From Globisporangium splendens (lineage: Eukaryota; Oomycota; Peronosporomycetes; Pythiales; Pythiaceae): a stretch of DNA of 64,000 nt. Numbering within the stretch: the stretch's first letter is position 1; every line of letters begins with the position of its first letter. The stretch is taken from positions 1 through 64,000 of the forward strand of contig VFIW01000147.1 in assembly GCA_006386115.1 (NCBI GenBank). Direction: 5' to 3'. Below, piece by piece: positions 39,801 to 51,112 of this stretch. The notes under the pieces were generated by a model that was given only the letters and a program-made list of their open reading frames with translations, searched no databases and was not told the DNA's origin. The position numbers and the translations under genes are program-made.

Positions 39801-40797
39801 CATCGAGCCGGTCGTTTGCCACTTTCACTGCACCGTAGAACAAGCCGCAGGCGTACGTGCAGAAGACCGTGAAAAACATCAGCCCAGTCCCCCATCCAAC
39901 CGCAAAACCCTTCTTGATACCAGCTTTAGTCGAGAACCCGAGCGCAGCTTCATATTTCTTGACGAAGTGGTCGACCGAGTTGAACATGTGTACCGTGCGG
40001 ATGTTGCTGAGCGATTCCTGGGCGATGGCACCAGCTTTCCCGTAGGACTCGATGCCTGACTGCGTTGCCGTCGAGAGCACTTTCATCGCCAGATACGCCG
40101 TGAACGCAATGAAAGGAGTGAACGCGAGCAGGACCAGTGCCAGTTCCCAACCTTTGATGAGACCAATGGTGATGCCGCCGAACGCCATCGAGAAGAACTG
40201 AAGCCCATCGCCGACCTTACGACCCATGCCTTCCTGGATGGTGACAGTAGAGTCTGCGACTCGCGTCGCGAGTTGCATGGGCTCGTTCACATCAAACCAG
40301 CCGATCTCCTTGGTGATGATCGCGCTGACATAGGCACTGCGGATCCGCTTTGCCTGACGCGACGCAGTCATGGACCAGCACGCGACCTGGAAGAAGCCCG
40401 CGACGATCACACCGAGACCGAGAATCACAAACTTGAGCGCCACGCTGTTGATGTCGTCGCGCATGATCGCGGGATCCGGTGGGGTTGCTGGGTTGAATGA
40501 GTTGATGATGTCTCCAAAGAGCACGATCTGCAGTGGCTGCGCGAGTCCAGCGCCGAGTCCACCAATCGTACCTGCAAGCATGAGCAACTTGTCGGTGCTG
40601 TCAGCGTAGGAGAAGAGTTCTCCGAGGGAGATGAGTTGTCCATCTGTTGTGGACGCTTGTTTGGACGCCGACTCTTGTGGATTATCCACGTGATCAAAAT
40701 GCACCTCGAGACGGTTTCCACCCGTAACGGCGCGCGGGGTCGTTGTCGCGACGTAGTCGGTCGTCGTCATGTCTGCAGCGGATCGTGCGTCCGCCAT
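36895..40797 (-). CDS. ABC transporter B, ABCB/P-glycoprotein type (full transporter)
   Basis: 1300 residues, TMD1-NBD1-TMD2-NBD2, in inverse orientation to A, C and D. Walker A, signature, Walker B and H-loop are intact in both NBDs. NBD1 DNA (about 38848-39650) and NBD2 DNA (about 36925-37714) are nearly identical to A and D, while TMD2 and the linker (R-G-E-L-D-E-E-F-D-H-Y) are its own. The open frame starts at 40992, but that extension crosses a 34-bp CCAAT palindrome and has no counterpart in A or D; I choose M-A-D-A-R-S at 40797. M-T-T-T-D-Y nine codons later is also possible. Convergent with A. Confidence 0.92.
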   Translation of the reverse strand: MADARSAADMTTTDYVATTTPRAVTGGNRLEVHFDHVDNPQESASKQASTTDGQLISLGELFSYADSTDKLLMLAGTIGGLGAGLAQPLQIVLFGDIINSFNPATPPDPAIMRDDINSVALKFVILGLGVIVAGFFQVACWSMTASRQAKRIRSAYVSAIITKEIGWFDVNEPMQLATRVADSTVTIQEGMGRKVGDGLQFFSMAFGGITIGLIKGWELALVLLAFTPFIAFTAYLAMKVLSTATQSGIESYGKAGAIAQESLSNIRTVHMFNSVDHFVKKYEAALGFSTKAGIKKGFAVGWGTGLMFFTVFCTYACGLFYGAVKVANDRLDGNNCVGSGCYDGGRVLTVFFAVIMGAMALGQAGPSAQAIFSARAAAYNVFDVIKRKSLIDPLSDDGKKLTSVAGEIEIDSVSFAYPSRPEVMVCKNYSLNIKAGETVALVGPSGSGKSTIVSLLERFYDPLSGSVKVDGVDVRELNVKWLREQVGLVGQEPSLFATSIMENIRYGAPSATDDQVIEAAKMANAYNFIKEFPQGFNTEVGERGTQLSGGQKQRIAIARAIIKNPPILLLDEATSALDTESERIVQESLDSLLAASKRTTIIVAHRLSTIRNADRIAVHSGGSIVEIGSHDELMGLPNGHYRMLVEAQNRSQRGELDEEFDHYVSATASASTDRQRSSSLIQMKRSVSKVSVHDKGDVDTEDSDGDDENAPQVPISRLWKMTLPEWKFMVMGGFGAIVNASVFPVWGVMLTKMTVLFFQYSKTKHEMLVDARYWSLGFIGLGIVFGLSIVMQHYGFGVASQKLVSRVRLAAFSAMLRQEVGWFDLDENSSGALVSRLATDSATLQAMTSDTLNQGLVNLTTLGIAFAIAFYYSWQMTLALLGTSPILIFSSYIQTQQMSGTINNKKNNDADTAAGSILSEAIGSIRTVASFSMEKALNTVYVGYLDESKQADTKVGIVGGLAFGFSQGVILLNMAFLFWLGGKWVSKNVITFQDMFMVILVIMMSTFAVGMAAQGATDAAKVKKAANRVFKIIDRVPEIDSTSSTGIVLPHVNGDIEFKNLTFTYPSRPDTQIYKNYSLKIARGQTVALVGASGSGKSTAISLLERFYDPTSGTITLDGTDLRDLSLPWVRERISLVSQEPVLFAGTIAENIAMGKPGVTREEVMDAAKKANAFDFINNFPNGFDTDVGDRGAQVSGGQKQRIAIARAILRDPEVLLLDEATSALDNESERVVQESLDRLLASKQRTTIIVAHRLSTIRNADVIAVTQDGAIVEQGTHDELMRVPGGIYKALVARQMNSL

Positions 40798-40962
40798 CTT
40801 CGCTTGAGGTCCGTCGTGCGCTTCCTTCCTCTCTTTCGAGGGTTCTTGGCGTCTTGGAGAAATTTCGAGACTGACCGTCCGCGCAGTCCACTCCGTCCAG
40901 TAGAGGGAGTAGAGGCGAACCCAGCCGCCTTCTCTGACTGAACGGTGGTGCTGCTCTGCTTC

Positions 40963-40996
40963 CTGATTGGCTGATTGGTTCCAATCAGCCAATCAG
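40963..40996. promoter_or_regulatory. Perfect 16-bp inverted repeat of CCAAT boxes upstream of gene B
   Basis: Arms CTGATTGGCTGATTGG (40963-40978) and CCAATCAGCCAATCAG (40981-40996) around a TT loop. Each arm holds two CCAAT/ATTGG boxes, the NF-Y type promoter element. It is about 166 bp before the chosen start of B, consistent with a promoter element. Confidence 0.6.
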
Positions 40997-41654
40997 AGGC
41001 CCGTATCCTTTGTTTACATGGATACCGCCAAGTGTAAACCAGTTTTGCTCACGACAGCACGAGACAGATGCGCGCCAAACAGTCCCACATGCTGACACAA
41101 CCCTATTCCCTCTTTGTTGATGCTACAACCAACAAAATGTCAACGTGGAAGCCAAACTGTGTAAAATGCATCAAAGGCTGTCAACGTGAAGAAGGTCATC
41201 TCAACCGACAGCCTTAGCTTTAGGATCCCAGATTGCCTCAGCCTATTTGTCATTTTGTTGGACCATGCCATTCTCGCACGGAAGAAAGCCCAACCCAAGT
41301 TCCTGACAAGTCAAGATGATCTTTTCCCCCTACCCCCAGTCTCAAGCCACAGCAGTCAATTTTGTGTGCGTGAGTGAAGGTTCGAGAAAATTTGGTGTCG
41401 TTCATTCCCGCTGAATTTACAATACCCTACGAATATTGGGCATAGCATACCCTAGACAAGGATGAGCTTGCCATATTATACCTTACTTGTCTGCATGCTG
41501 CGAAGTGCAACTTTTGAAGCTTTAGGAGCAGCAGTGGGGTGTAATATGCCCTACCTGTTCACTTGAAGTTTTTCGACCGCATTCACAGTTTGCCATTTTA
41601 CTTTTAAACCCTCTGTAAATCGGACTCATTCATTACTCTCACCGCGTCTGCATC
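40997..41654. other. Intergenic region upstream of gene B
   Basis: No ORF with recognisable features. It should contain distal promoter sequence of B; nothing specific seen apart from the CCAAT palindrome beside it. Confidence 0.45.
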
Positions 41655-41811
41655 ATGGACACGAGGACGAGGGTAAAGATACTGTGCGCCTTCATTTTCT
41701 TAGGTGCTAATAGATCGCGGACAACTATGGTTTATGACTCAGCCTGCAATAATCAGAGTAAACATGAGGAGCTAGCTCAGCAGCATATCGAAGATGGACA
41801 CCATCGAAAGC
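41655..41811 (+). pseudogene. Small ORF with N-terminal hydrophobic segment, interrupted by the LINE
   Basis: ATG at 41655 followed by a basic start and a hydrophobic stretch (V-K-I-L-C-A-F-I-F-L-G-A) resembling a signal peptide or membrane anchor. The frame reaches the LINE target duplication at 41795-41811; on the far side (51113 onward) the same frame would end after about ten codons. It may be a small secreted protein cut by the insertion, or a chance ORF. No effector-type motif seen. Confidence 0.28.
41795..41811. repeat. Target-site duplication of the LINE, left copy
   Basis: TGGACACCATCGAAAGC, 17 bp, perfectly repeated at 51096-51112. Confidence 0.92.
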
Positions 41812-41973
41812 ACTTTCGATCTAGCCTTCTACAGGACTGACAGCCTTGGTACCAGCTGTTTGTATCGGGAGTACAAGTACCACGACGACAATCGACAGTC
41901 TACTACAAAGTCATCGGAGAGGGGCGAATATACTGAACTGAGTATACGAGCCTTTATAAAGAGCGATAAGCGA

Positions 41974-44900
41974 ATGCTTTCTCCTGAGGTCTCCATGACG
42001 AATATGGAGCAACCAAAGGAGGGGGCCGCGCGGAAGGAAGCTCCAGAAGGTGTTTCCACAAAGACAGCCACCGCGCTGCGGAGTGTGCGTGCGCAAGTCG
42101 ACGCAGATGTGGCCACACGAGCGTCGCAGCACGAAGAAGGGGGAGCCCTAGATTCTGTGCACACGAACGATACGGTCCTATTAAAAGCAGGAGGACAAGA
42201 CAAGACAGGGACCATTGAAGAGGGCACGACACCATCGCGTGCGGAAGGTTCTCGAAAAGAAGCGTCGACGGAGACTACACCAGTGGAGAGATACGAAGCC
42301 CTCGCCGCAAAGTTGCGTGTGTCACCAAACGCGGTCAACAGAGTGGAGATTGAATACGAAGTGTGGTTAATGTTCACAGCTCTTTACAACGGGATGCGGA
42401 TTCTGGAGAAACCAAAAAAGGCGAACGACAATTACCCAACACTCAATGGAGAAGAAGCGGACACGCTGGTGAACCTTTCCGTCTACTGGCAATTGAAAAG
42501 GGAAAATCCTTTCCGGAGTGGAAGCGGACGATCCAAGATTTATGCAAGGATATGCACCGGTCATCGTGGACAGTGGTAGCGCTTATCCAAAAGAGAATTG
42601 ACCAGAACAAGCTGGCAGAAGAAACCAAGGCTTCGCCATGGGGTTCGCAAACCAGCACCAACAGTCAAACAAAAGCCAAAGAGCAAGGTACCCAACCCTT
42701 CACCTTCAAATCGGACAAATACTCGGAGGAGGAACAAAGCAACATGATCCGACACTGCAAGCAAAAGTTCGAGTACTCAGTAACCCTGCGTCAGCCGACA
42801 ACGATGGAATGGGAAACCATGCTAGCGATCGTGGAAGGCGAGCTCCTGATTCGACACCTGCCCCAATTCCTACGGCGAGTGTGTGATTGGGACACCCTCT
42901 TCCGCTTCCAGAACACCATCGCAGCTCAGGTGGAAGGAGAGCTGGTCGGCAAATTATCGGATGCAACGCAGGTTTACAAAGATCACCAATCGACCGGACG
43001 AATCGTGGAAGCCATCTTGCAAGCAGCGAGATACCGAAATGACGGCAAAATGGAAGAGACAATGGCGATGCTGAAAGACCTCAAAGCTGCGGAATATAAT
43101 GACAGCACTCATTCTCTCCACTTCTATTTCTTTGACAGGAGCACAGCGGCGAAATGGAACAAAATGACGATCCCCTTCCGACGCCAATTGGTGCAGCTCA
43201 TATCCGCGCACCAGACGGAGACAACCGGAGAGCGACCGGAGGCAAACAACGTTTGGAACAGGCAATTGGGAGCGGACGGGCTACAGAATGCAGAATCGAG
43301 ATCCAGGTACAAAATTTTAGTTTTTGAACACTGCTCGCTCAATGAATATGGCCTTGTTTTTAGAATACTTGAAGCAGACGACAGGCAAGCGATTCTACGC
43401 CTACCCACTTGATCAGTACGGTCCAAGATCCAACTAATCGCAGTGGTGGGAGGTGCTCTTTGAAGACGAATTGTGTCCAAAAGCGCTTATCGATGTCAGA
43501 CGAATTATTTGGCGAGGGCGAACGCTCATCCTTCACCACGCATCCAAGTATCGAATTGCTCCTTGTTTAATCTGCGGGGCAGCGGGACATTTCGCGCGAG
43601 CATGTAAGGCAACGGAAGAGGAACTAAAAACTAACAACTGTATTTACGCAGATGACGAAATCGTGAGTAAACTTCCGAGAAAGCCAGCCACTTTCACAAG
43701 TGCAGCGGAAATAAAAGAGTCGGTCTCAGACAGTATCGACAAACTGAAACAGCCCCTTCAACCAGCAGCAGAGAGTCCTCAAGCCAGTGAGGAAAACAAG
43801 CCGAGCGAGAACGCGAATCCCGTGACGCCTGACGTGACCAACACGTCCAGCCCACAACCGAATTCCAACCCAAGAAATCTAACAAAAAATGCATCGTTTA
43901 CAGTGGGAACAGGAATTTCAGGACAACAAATCGGCAATCTCAAAGAACAGGCGAAGGCGAAACCAAACGGCGGAGTAGCGAATACAAAAGGACCCGTGTC
44001 AAAGGCAAGCCAGAAAAATGGACCAAGACAAATCTCCAAGGAGGACATCCGGTGGGCAAAAGAACTGATGCGCTTCCGACGAGATATGGACGAGCTGATG
44101 AAGGTGCACGTGGAAAGACAAGCCGAGCTCAACCCGAACCGTAACGACATCATGGACTGGGATGGGGAGTACACGCTTCAAGACGTGATGGACGCCAACG
44201 GACTTGCAGAAGCAACGACACCACCTACCGGAAATTGCCAATTTTATGCAGTGGCGGAAGCGATGCTCCAAATCACGCATGACAACATGGCAAATGAGAA
44301 GCTGCTCGAGGCAACCGCGAGCAGAATCAAGCAAAGTATGAACGCGGCCGCACGTCTCAACTTCGATCTTGAATTTCCTGAAGGAACGCATCTGGGAATA
44401 CTCGAAGCATTGGGGAGAGGGGATCGAAAAATGAGCCCAAAAGAAAGGAAAGCAGATGTTCTCGACTATTTCAATGATATCGCAAGCAGCTCCTCCAGCC
44501 GGTCGTCCACGCTACCAGGGTCCATGTGGGGTGGACCGGAGTCCTTGCGGATGGCTGCCAAGGCTTTGCAGAGAAAAGTCTTCGTGCTCATCGAGACAAC
44601 GTACAGAAACCGAAAAGGGTTTGCAATTTACAAGCCACAATCCAGAGTCCACGCAGGAGGCCAGTTTCTGTCAGCCAAAGAGCATGCGTGCACGGGGAAG
44701 CAATGGGAAGACGAGCTTCGTCAGGACAGAATCGAAGCAGAGGCTACGAGCAGTCCACTTCCAATCGTGATGAAATTCGCAAAAGAACACTACAACAGTC
44801 TGCATTTCAGAACCCTAAACGAACCATCGTCACCGGCGAATATGACGAGCTCCTCGTTAGCGAAGCATCTCCAAGGATCCGAAAGGAGCAAGACGGAGTT

Positions 44901-45972
44901 CAAGACTGACCGATCCGGCCAATTCGACTTCGAACCAGTTACGGAGGATTCAATGGAGGACAGCGACAATTCCAGTATGGAAGATTTAGAGGTGGCTCCA
45001 TCGCTGGAGGAGCGAGAAAAGTTCGAGCCAAACCAGCTCAGCGGACATCACGGTTGGTCGTTCGCATCTCAGGAGAATCAGCTTGTGGTGTATCACTCGC
45101 CCACAACCGAGTTACCTCCACAACCCAGGAAGCGAGATAGAGACGAAACCCTGATGCTCACAGCCGGAGATGGTGACGACGCGATGAACCTGAACAGCCC
45201 CAATGTCCCCCTCAAGAAAACCAGAACGCTCTCGAGACGTTTGGCGATCGAAGGAGACTCCATACAGAAACGCAGAGACCTCGAGCGCACGCTGCAGGAG
45301 CATTGGGAAGGGTTCCAGGAGCAATGGAAACAAGAAACCAAATGCCCCTTTCCTCTGCTCTCGTCCAATCATGATGTATGGACCCAGGCAGCTCTTAATG
45401 AATGGGAGCGAATTCTAGCGATGTTGAAGACGTCGCCAGGACCGCATCATGTGCTGAACCATCTCAGAGAGCCAACGCTAGTGGACTTGACACAAGTACT
45501 GCGTGAACAGGTGATTGAGGAAGGACTCAAACGTCTTTTATACCGCACCGATGAAGCAGAAACCAAGGTATGGATTACAGGTTGGTTTGACAGGATTGCA
45601 ACGGCAACCACGAAGCAACAACGGACGGCACTACTCAACTCCAAGGAAGACTGGTCGATGCTAGGAAGAATGAAGTACGGTGGTCTCGAAGTTTTGCGGC
45701 TTTGTCACCCGACCCAGCAAGAGAAGCTCAGCCGCTACATCATCTGCACAGTGGTGTATGAGGAGGAGCTGCAGACGTTCAGGTCTAGCGACGCCGAAGA
45801 CCCAGACAACCTGTACGAGGCGATTGAAGACTTTTGTGCGATGTTGAAGCAAACCAGAGAACTCAAAGCAGCCTTCAAGAGCGGAGAGGAGCTCAGCGAG
45901 TGGTCAGCACTATCGGTGATCATGGCTCAAGTGACCGTGGAAGTGGACTCGGTCGAGCCCTCAAGGTACTAA
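41974..45972 (+). pseudogene. ORF1 of the LINE: zinc knuckle and OTU-like cysteine protease
   Basis: About 1330 codons once lesions are ignored. Lesions: a frameshift near 42510, a second near 43380, and a TAA at 43435-43437. The first in-frame Met inside the element is at 41974; the ATG at 41794 precedes the element. The N-terminal third is charged, the middle has a helical region (42700-43100), then a CCHC knuckle CLICGAAGHFARAC (near 43561-43602). An OTU-like fold follows from ~44220 to 44810: T-G-N-C-Q-F-Y with Cys at 44236, W-G-G-P-E-S-L, and H-Y-N-S-L with His at 44788. The role would be RNA binding plus proteolysis or deubiquitination. The C-terminal ~300 residues are not recognised. 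Confidence 0.75.
44220..44810 (+). other. OTU-like cysteine protease domain in LINE ORF1
   Basis: About 195 residues with the order of OTU motifs: G-N-C-x-F-Y (catalytic Cys), a helical stretch, W-G-G-x-x-S-L, a hydrophobic strand (V-F-V-L-I-E), and a final H-Y-N-S-L (catalytic His). The first motif has Thr where OTU enzymes usually have Asp (D-G-N-C). The domain itself has no stop or frameshift. Confidence 0.72.
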
Positions 45973-46021
45973 AGGCACGACACCAACAGGTAACCAAGAT
46001 GGCAGTAGCCCAGGTACAGAA

Positions 46022-49000
46022 ATGTACGCCGCGCTACAAGCCCTCAAGAATGCATTTTACAAAAACCAAAAAAAGGAAAAAAGATCATGTCCTAACACGC
46101 TACGGGTATTAACTCAGAACGTGTGCGGATTCAAAAAGAAAGAACGAACAAAATGGTTAGAGGATCTCAAGGGGGCACTAACCGCAGAAAAGTATGATAT
46201 CATTTATTTGCAGGAAACGAGGATCACCACAGCCAAAGAAGAACGCAGACTCCGACAATACTGGAACCGAATATGGGGGATTACAAACCTGGACGAAGCA
46301 ACGTCCTTTTGGTCCATCCATTCAGACGCGACTGGCGGAGTTGCAATACTCACAAATCCGAAGACGATTAGCGAAACACAACTGATCGAGGAATCCAAGT
46401 GGACAAATCGCACAGTCGCTATCAAGTCCGAGGGAGTGGTGTGGATTAATGTGTACGCACCCAACAAGAAATCAGAGCGAGAACACTTCTTCCGACGCCT
46501 AAACGAGGAGCTCCAGATTCATCGCGCAGCAGCAGTGCTCGGAGGCGACTTCGATTGTGTGATCGACAAGCAACGAGACCGGTACCAAAGAGGAGTTCTG
46601 CTACCGATGCAATGCGAAAGTGCAGAACTGAGAAGATTAGTGACGGAGTGGAGCATACACGACGCACGGGAGCTAGTGGAGGATCCGGAGTGGCCAGTGC
46701 AGCGAGAACCGACGGAGCATTTCACATACTGGAGAAAAAACTCAGCCAGTCGACTTGACCGATTCTATATAGCAGGAAACCTGGGCAGCGCCGTGCAATG
46801 GGAGGCCATAGAGCTACCCAAGCGCTACTCGGATCACCAAGCAGTGGTGCTGCATTTGAAATGGACGAGCCAACCGCAGAGACCAAGGAAAGTGAACAAG
46901 TGCAGGTACCCGATACGTACTTCGCGTCCTGATTTGGTGCGGACTGGAGTGCAACAGGCAATCAGTCGCGAGCTGGAGCTGATGCAGAGTGAAGGACCAA
47001 TCGAGTGGAACCATCTGGAGAAGCGTATCATCCAAGCAATACTGAGAGTGAGTCGAGCAGAGAAGCGGCAAGTGCGAAGATACCAGCAAAAGTTGGAGGA
47101 TCAGCAGCACCAACCGGCAAACCGCTCAAGGCGTCAGCTGATCGAAGAACAAGCAAACGCGGCAAGAGAGGCAGCAGAGTTTAAATTCGGTAAGTATATG
47201 CAAACAACGCAGGGGGATGTTCGTCACTTCTTTCGGAGGATCGCCAACTGGCAGCGGGATCAAACAATTTCGCGATTGGAACCGACCCCCGGAAGGTACC
47301 ACCCACCAAACGCGAGTCTAGCGGACATCATGGGGGCAGAGTGGCACCAAATCACCGGCCAAAGCCATGCTGCAGTCCCTCCGCACAAGGCTGAACAGCG
47401 GTTTGATGCACTGGTGTACATTCCGGAAACTCGGAAAGTCACGGAAGCGCAAAACCAAGACTTGACGGCACCCATTACTGACAAAGAAGTACGAGAGGCG
47501 ATCGCGGCTTTACATCGACATAAGGCAGGAGGCGTGGACAGTCTGAACAATGACTTCTACAAGGATTGCGAGGACGTGATGGTCGAAGTGTTGGTGCGGG
47601 AATTCAACAACATCCAACGCGGGGCACCCATGCCAAGATCATTCGGTCAAGGAATCGTTATTCCGTTGCGCAAGAAAGGAGATTCGCTAAATCCCCTCGA
47701 TTACAGACCAATCACTCTGCTTACGACCACATACAAGTTGTTTGCAAAAGTCCTAGCAACAAGGCTGCAAGACATCCTTCTGTGGATCATCGGTGAAGAA
47801 CAACAAGGATTCGTACGCGACCGACTGATGGAGAACGCGATCCTCATCATGCAAGCCGCATTGGATAAAGCGTACCACAGCAGCACTGAAGGGTTCGATG
47901 ACGCTCCGGGAATTGCGATGCTTGACTTCATGAAGGCTTACGACACATTGGACAGAGACTTTCTGTACCTTGTGCTGAGCAAGTTCGGCTTTGGGCGACA
48001 ATTTGTGGAGTTAGTACGTCGAATGCACACGGACACTACGGCGCAGTACCTGGTGAACGGTGAACTGTCGAGAGAATGGGAGGTCAAGTCGGGTATTCGT
48101 CAAGGTTGCCCCCTGGCCCCTCTGCTGTTTATCGTTGCTGCGGAGATTCTCGCACTGGCAGTACAACAAGACCCCTATCTGGAAGGGATTCGTGTGACCA
48201 AATCCGGAGCAGAACCCCATCTTATTTCGACCTTCGTCGACGACTCCGCCGTCTTTTTGAAACAAGGAAACAGCTGCCTCGGCTGATGCAGCTGCTGACC
48301 GAGTTTGGCCAGCAATCAGGGCTGCACGTGCAACCAACGAAAAGCAGCTATATCAGTCTCAACACAGCAGTAGTCCAAGAACAAAGATGCGGCATTCCAA
48401 TCCTGAAGCATGGAGAGACGGTGAGGTACCTTGGCATCCAAATAGGAACCGGGAACATCACGCGAGCTAATTGGGAGGACCGCCTGCAAAAGCTCTGAAC
48501 AAGATTGATTATCGCGACCAAAGTCTCCAACAGTGTGGTGGGGAGAGTGCTTATACTGAATTCGGTCTTGCTGCCATCGATTCTATTCACTGCCAGCTAC
48601 ATCAAGCCCCCAGTGAAGGTCGTGGATCAGCTAGTGAATCTACAAAAGCAATTTTTGTGGAAATCGACACTCGGCACAGACGGCATGAGGCACAAGGTGA
48701 GTCCTTCCCTGCTCTACCTGCCGGTCAAGGAAGGAGGTATTGGTCTCTATTCAATACCTCTGGCAATAAAGCGACAAGCGATGCGGCGGACAACTCGGTG
48801 GCTACAGCGAGCGCGAGACAGGTATACAGAAGCTTGGCATGAACAGGTTCATCAGGACAAAAGTCAACACTGGGGATGCTGCGCGATCTCACCCAAGGAG
48901 CGAAGCCAGCACGCACAGACAAGGCTGTACCAGACGAACAATATCCACAGACTCGGGTGGGAGTATCTCGGTGAAGACCTGGTCGCTGCAGAGGGACGCA

Positions 49001-51048
49001 ATCCCGAGTGGAAAGACGATCTAAAGCGGCAAATGGAATCCTTGCTACCGACCCTGGACCTCGAGTGGAGATCAGACGGATGTGTAGGTGTGTACTTTGG
49101 GAGAAAACCTGAGCAGACGATTTATCAACTATCAGAAGAGACTCGAGCGTTCTGGCCGTCCTTTCAGTGGAACGACAACCCCTGGATAATCGACAGTCAA
49201 GGCAAGCAGTACACGGTCAAAACGGTTTCTTTCCTGAAAGAATGCAATTTGGCCAGCTTCAACGTGAGAAGGGAAGAGGAGCGAGTGTTCTCCGTGCGGC
49301 TACCAATCAAGTCGGCGACTCTCACGTCCAAACGAATGGCCGTCCTGCGGAAACTCGTAACCAGCATCATTCTATGCTCACCGGAGATAGAAATCGATGC
49401 AGGCAACCAGCTAATTAGTCACCAGGAGTCGCGGAGCAGGAAACGCACAAAACAAGAGTACAAGTGGATCAGCAACGGCATGGGAACCATCATCGCGATG
49501 CCAGGGTCGGAGAGGAGCCACACGGACTACATTCAGATGCAACGGCAAGCAAACGGAGTTCTCTGGACAGTGACCGACTGGACCGGGGATGCTACCTGCC
49601 AACAAGACGTTGCAATGATCGAAGAAGAAATAAAGACTGTAGGGTGGACATTCAAACCGCACCCGCTCACGACGCATTGTCCGTGGCTGGTGCATGAACG
49701 TACTCCCCCAAACAGCATCCAGAAGACAATTGACCGAGCAAGAACACGGAGGCTGCACAGCAAGCTGTATCAAGGTCTCGGAGTACTCGTAGACAAGCTC
49801 AACGAAGTCGCGAAAACTGACCAGTGGTATAGTCATGTGCAGTATCGGCTACCAGCAGATCTATGGAAGCAACGAGGATGTCTTACACCGTATCAGATGT
49901 GGACGACATACCGGATTTCTGCGATGCAGCTCAACCTGTTCCATCCGGGAAGGATCGAGTCTTCGGCGTGTCCAAGCAATGCCGGATGTGGGGAAACAAA
50001 AGAAACTATCTCACACATAGTCTGGAGTTGCAAGCGAGCGCAAGCCGCGTGGACGGCGTTCCTCGGGCGATGGATTGGTCGAACATTGACGGAGCAAGCA
50101 CTCAACCTCTTCCTGCCTCATGTTGCTAGCCGCACAGCCCCGCCAGGTCAACGATCTTTGCTCCGGGAATTGGAAAAGAGCTTCGGGTTCATTACTCCGG
50201 AACACTCGACAGCACTACAGAAACTGTGGTTTATCGTCACATCAAGCATCCCAGTATTGCTGTGGAGAACGAGAGTGGAAATAGTGCATGAACGGCAACA
50301 CGTTGCTATCGAAGAAAGCACCAAGCGTGTGTGGACGGCGTGTGTGATGCAAGTGCGAGCTGTGGCTCATCGGATGAGAACGCTCAAAGGAGAAAAGATC
50401 AATGCAACGTGCCTGAGCCAACTGCTCAGCGTACTGGAGAGACAAGACTTGTCGCGCCAACTGGAAGCATGGGCGACGGCGCGTTTGTATTTCGATGGAG
50501 GTGCACGCGGCAACCCAGGTCCAGGAGGCAGCGGCTGGGCACTCATCTTCCTGAATGAACGCAGCAATCGATGGGAACTCAAAGCATGCGGCTATGCGTA
50601 CATGGGACCAGAAGTCACGAACAACAGGTGCGAATATAGCGCACTGAAAGATGGCCTGGCATACAGTGCACACTACCTACAGCACTATGAAGTCAAGTTG
50701 GAAGTCTTCGGAGATAGCCAAATGATTATCGCAGCCCAGAACGGGTTCGCCTCAATACGCCAGACCGAGTTGCAGCCACTAGCAGTTCGGGTAAACCAAA
50801 TCATCGCCAACTTTGCGTGGATCTCTTGGAATCACACAAAACGAGAACAAAACAAAATGGCCGATCTTCTCGCCAACGTGGCAATGAATTCCAAGAGTGC
50901 GAAGATACTCACCGACGAATCGCGGGGAAATGATCAAATTCTTATGTCCCAAGTCGCAGCTCTACTCGACAATGATATCGGTGCCACACCGTCAAAACTT
51001 CGAAACACCTCACTGTCAGCAGTGTTAATGAGACTCAGGAATTCTTAA
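46022..51048 (+). pseudogene. ORF2 of the LINE: APE endonuclease, reverse transcriptase, RNase H
   Basis: APE motifs: L-T-Q-N-V-C-G, Q-E-T-R, N-V-Y-A-P, G-G-D-F-D, S-R-L-D-R-F and S-D-H-Q-A-V (46110-46850). RT motifs: D-Y-R-P-I-T-L-L (47700), Q-Q-G-F-V-R-D-R (47800), L-D-F-M-K-A-Y-D (47930), G-I-R-Q-G-C-P-L-A-P (48095) and F-V-D-D (48236), where F/Y-A-D-D is usual. Frame is lost by one base near 48255-48275 and a TGA interrupts at 48496-48498. Then thumb, a C-x-C-G-E-T-x-x-H-x-x-x-x-C finger (near 49975-50030) and RNase H (Y-F-D-G-G-A-R-G-N-P-G near 50490; N-N-R-C-E-Y; F-G-D-S-Q). It nicks target DNA and copies LINE RNA in target-primed reverse transcription. Confidence 0.92.
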
Positions 51049-51080
51049 ACTATATGTAGATCATAAGTTAAATAGAATTA

Positions 51081-51095
51081 CCTTCTCTCTCTCTC
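51081..51095 (+). repeat. (TC)n 3' tail of the LINE
   Basis: Short CT/TC run directly before the right target duplication, only ~30 bp after the ORF2 stop. It replaces the poly(A) tail common in L1 elements. Confidence 0.7.
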
Positions 51096-51112
51096 TGGAC
51101 ACCATCGAAAGC
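51096..51112. repeat. Target-site duplication of the LINE, right copy
   Basis: TGGACACCATCGAAAGC, identical to 41795-41811. Confidence 0.92.

Larger units (their letters stand above)
41812..51095 (+). mobile_element. Non-LTR retrotransposon (LINE, APE type with RNase H), about 9.3 kb
   Basis: Bounded by the 17-bp direct repeat TGGACACCATCGAAAGC. Contains a long ORF1 with zinc knuckle and OTU-like protease domain, and an ORF2 with apurinic-type endonuclease, reverse transcriptase, zinc-finger region and type I RNase H. The 3' end is a short (TC)n run (about 51081-51095) rather than poly(A). It appears full length at the 5' end because ORF1 is complete or nearly so. Both ORFs carry a few lesions (two frameshifts and one stop in ORF1; one frameshift and one stop in ORF2), so the copy is inactive but young. 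Confidence 0.9.

Noticed and set aside
40798..40992. N-terminal extension of gene B
   Set aside because: Begins inside the CCAAT palindrome and has no counterpart in A, C or D.
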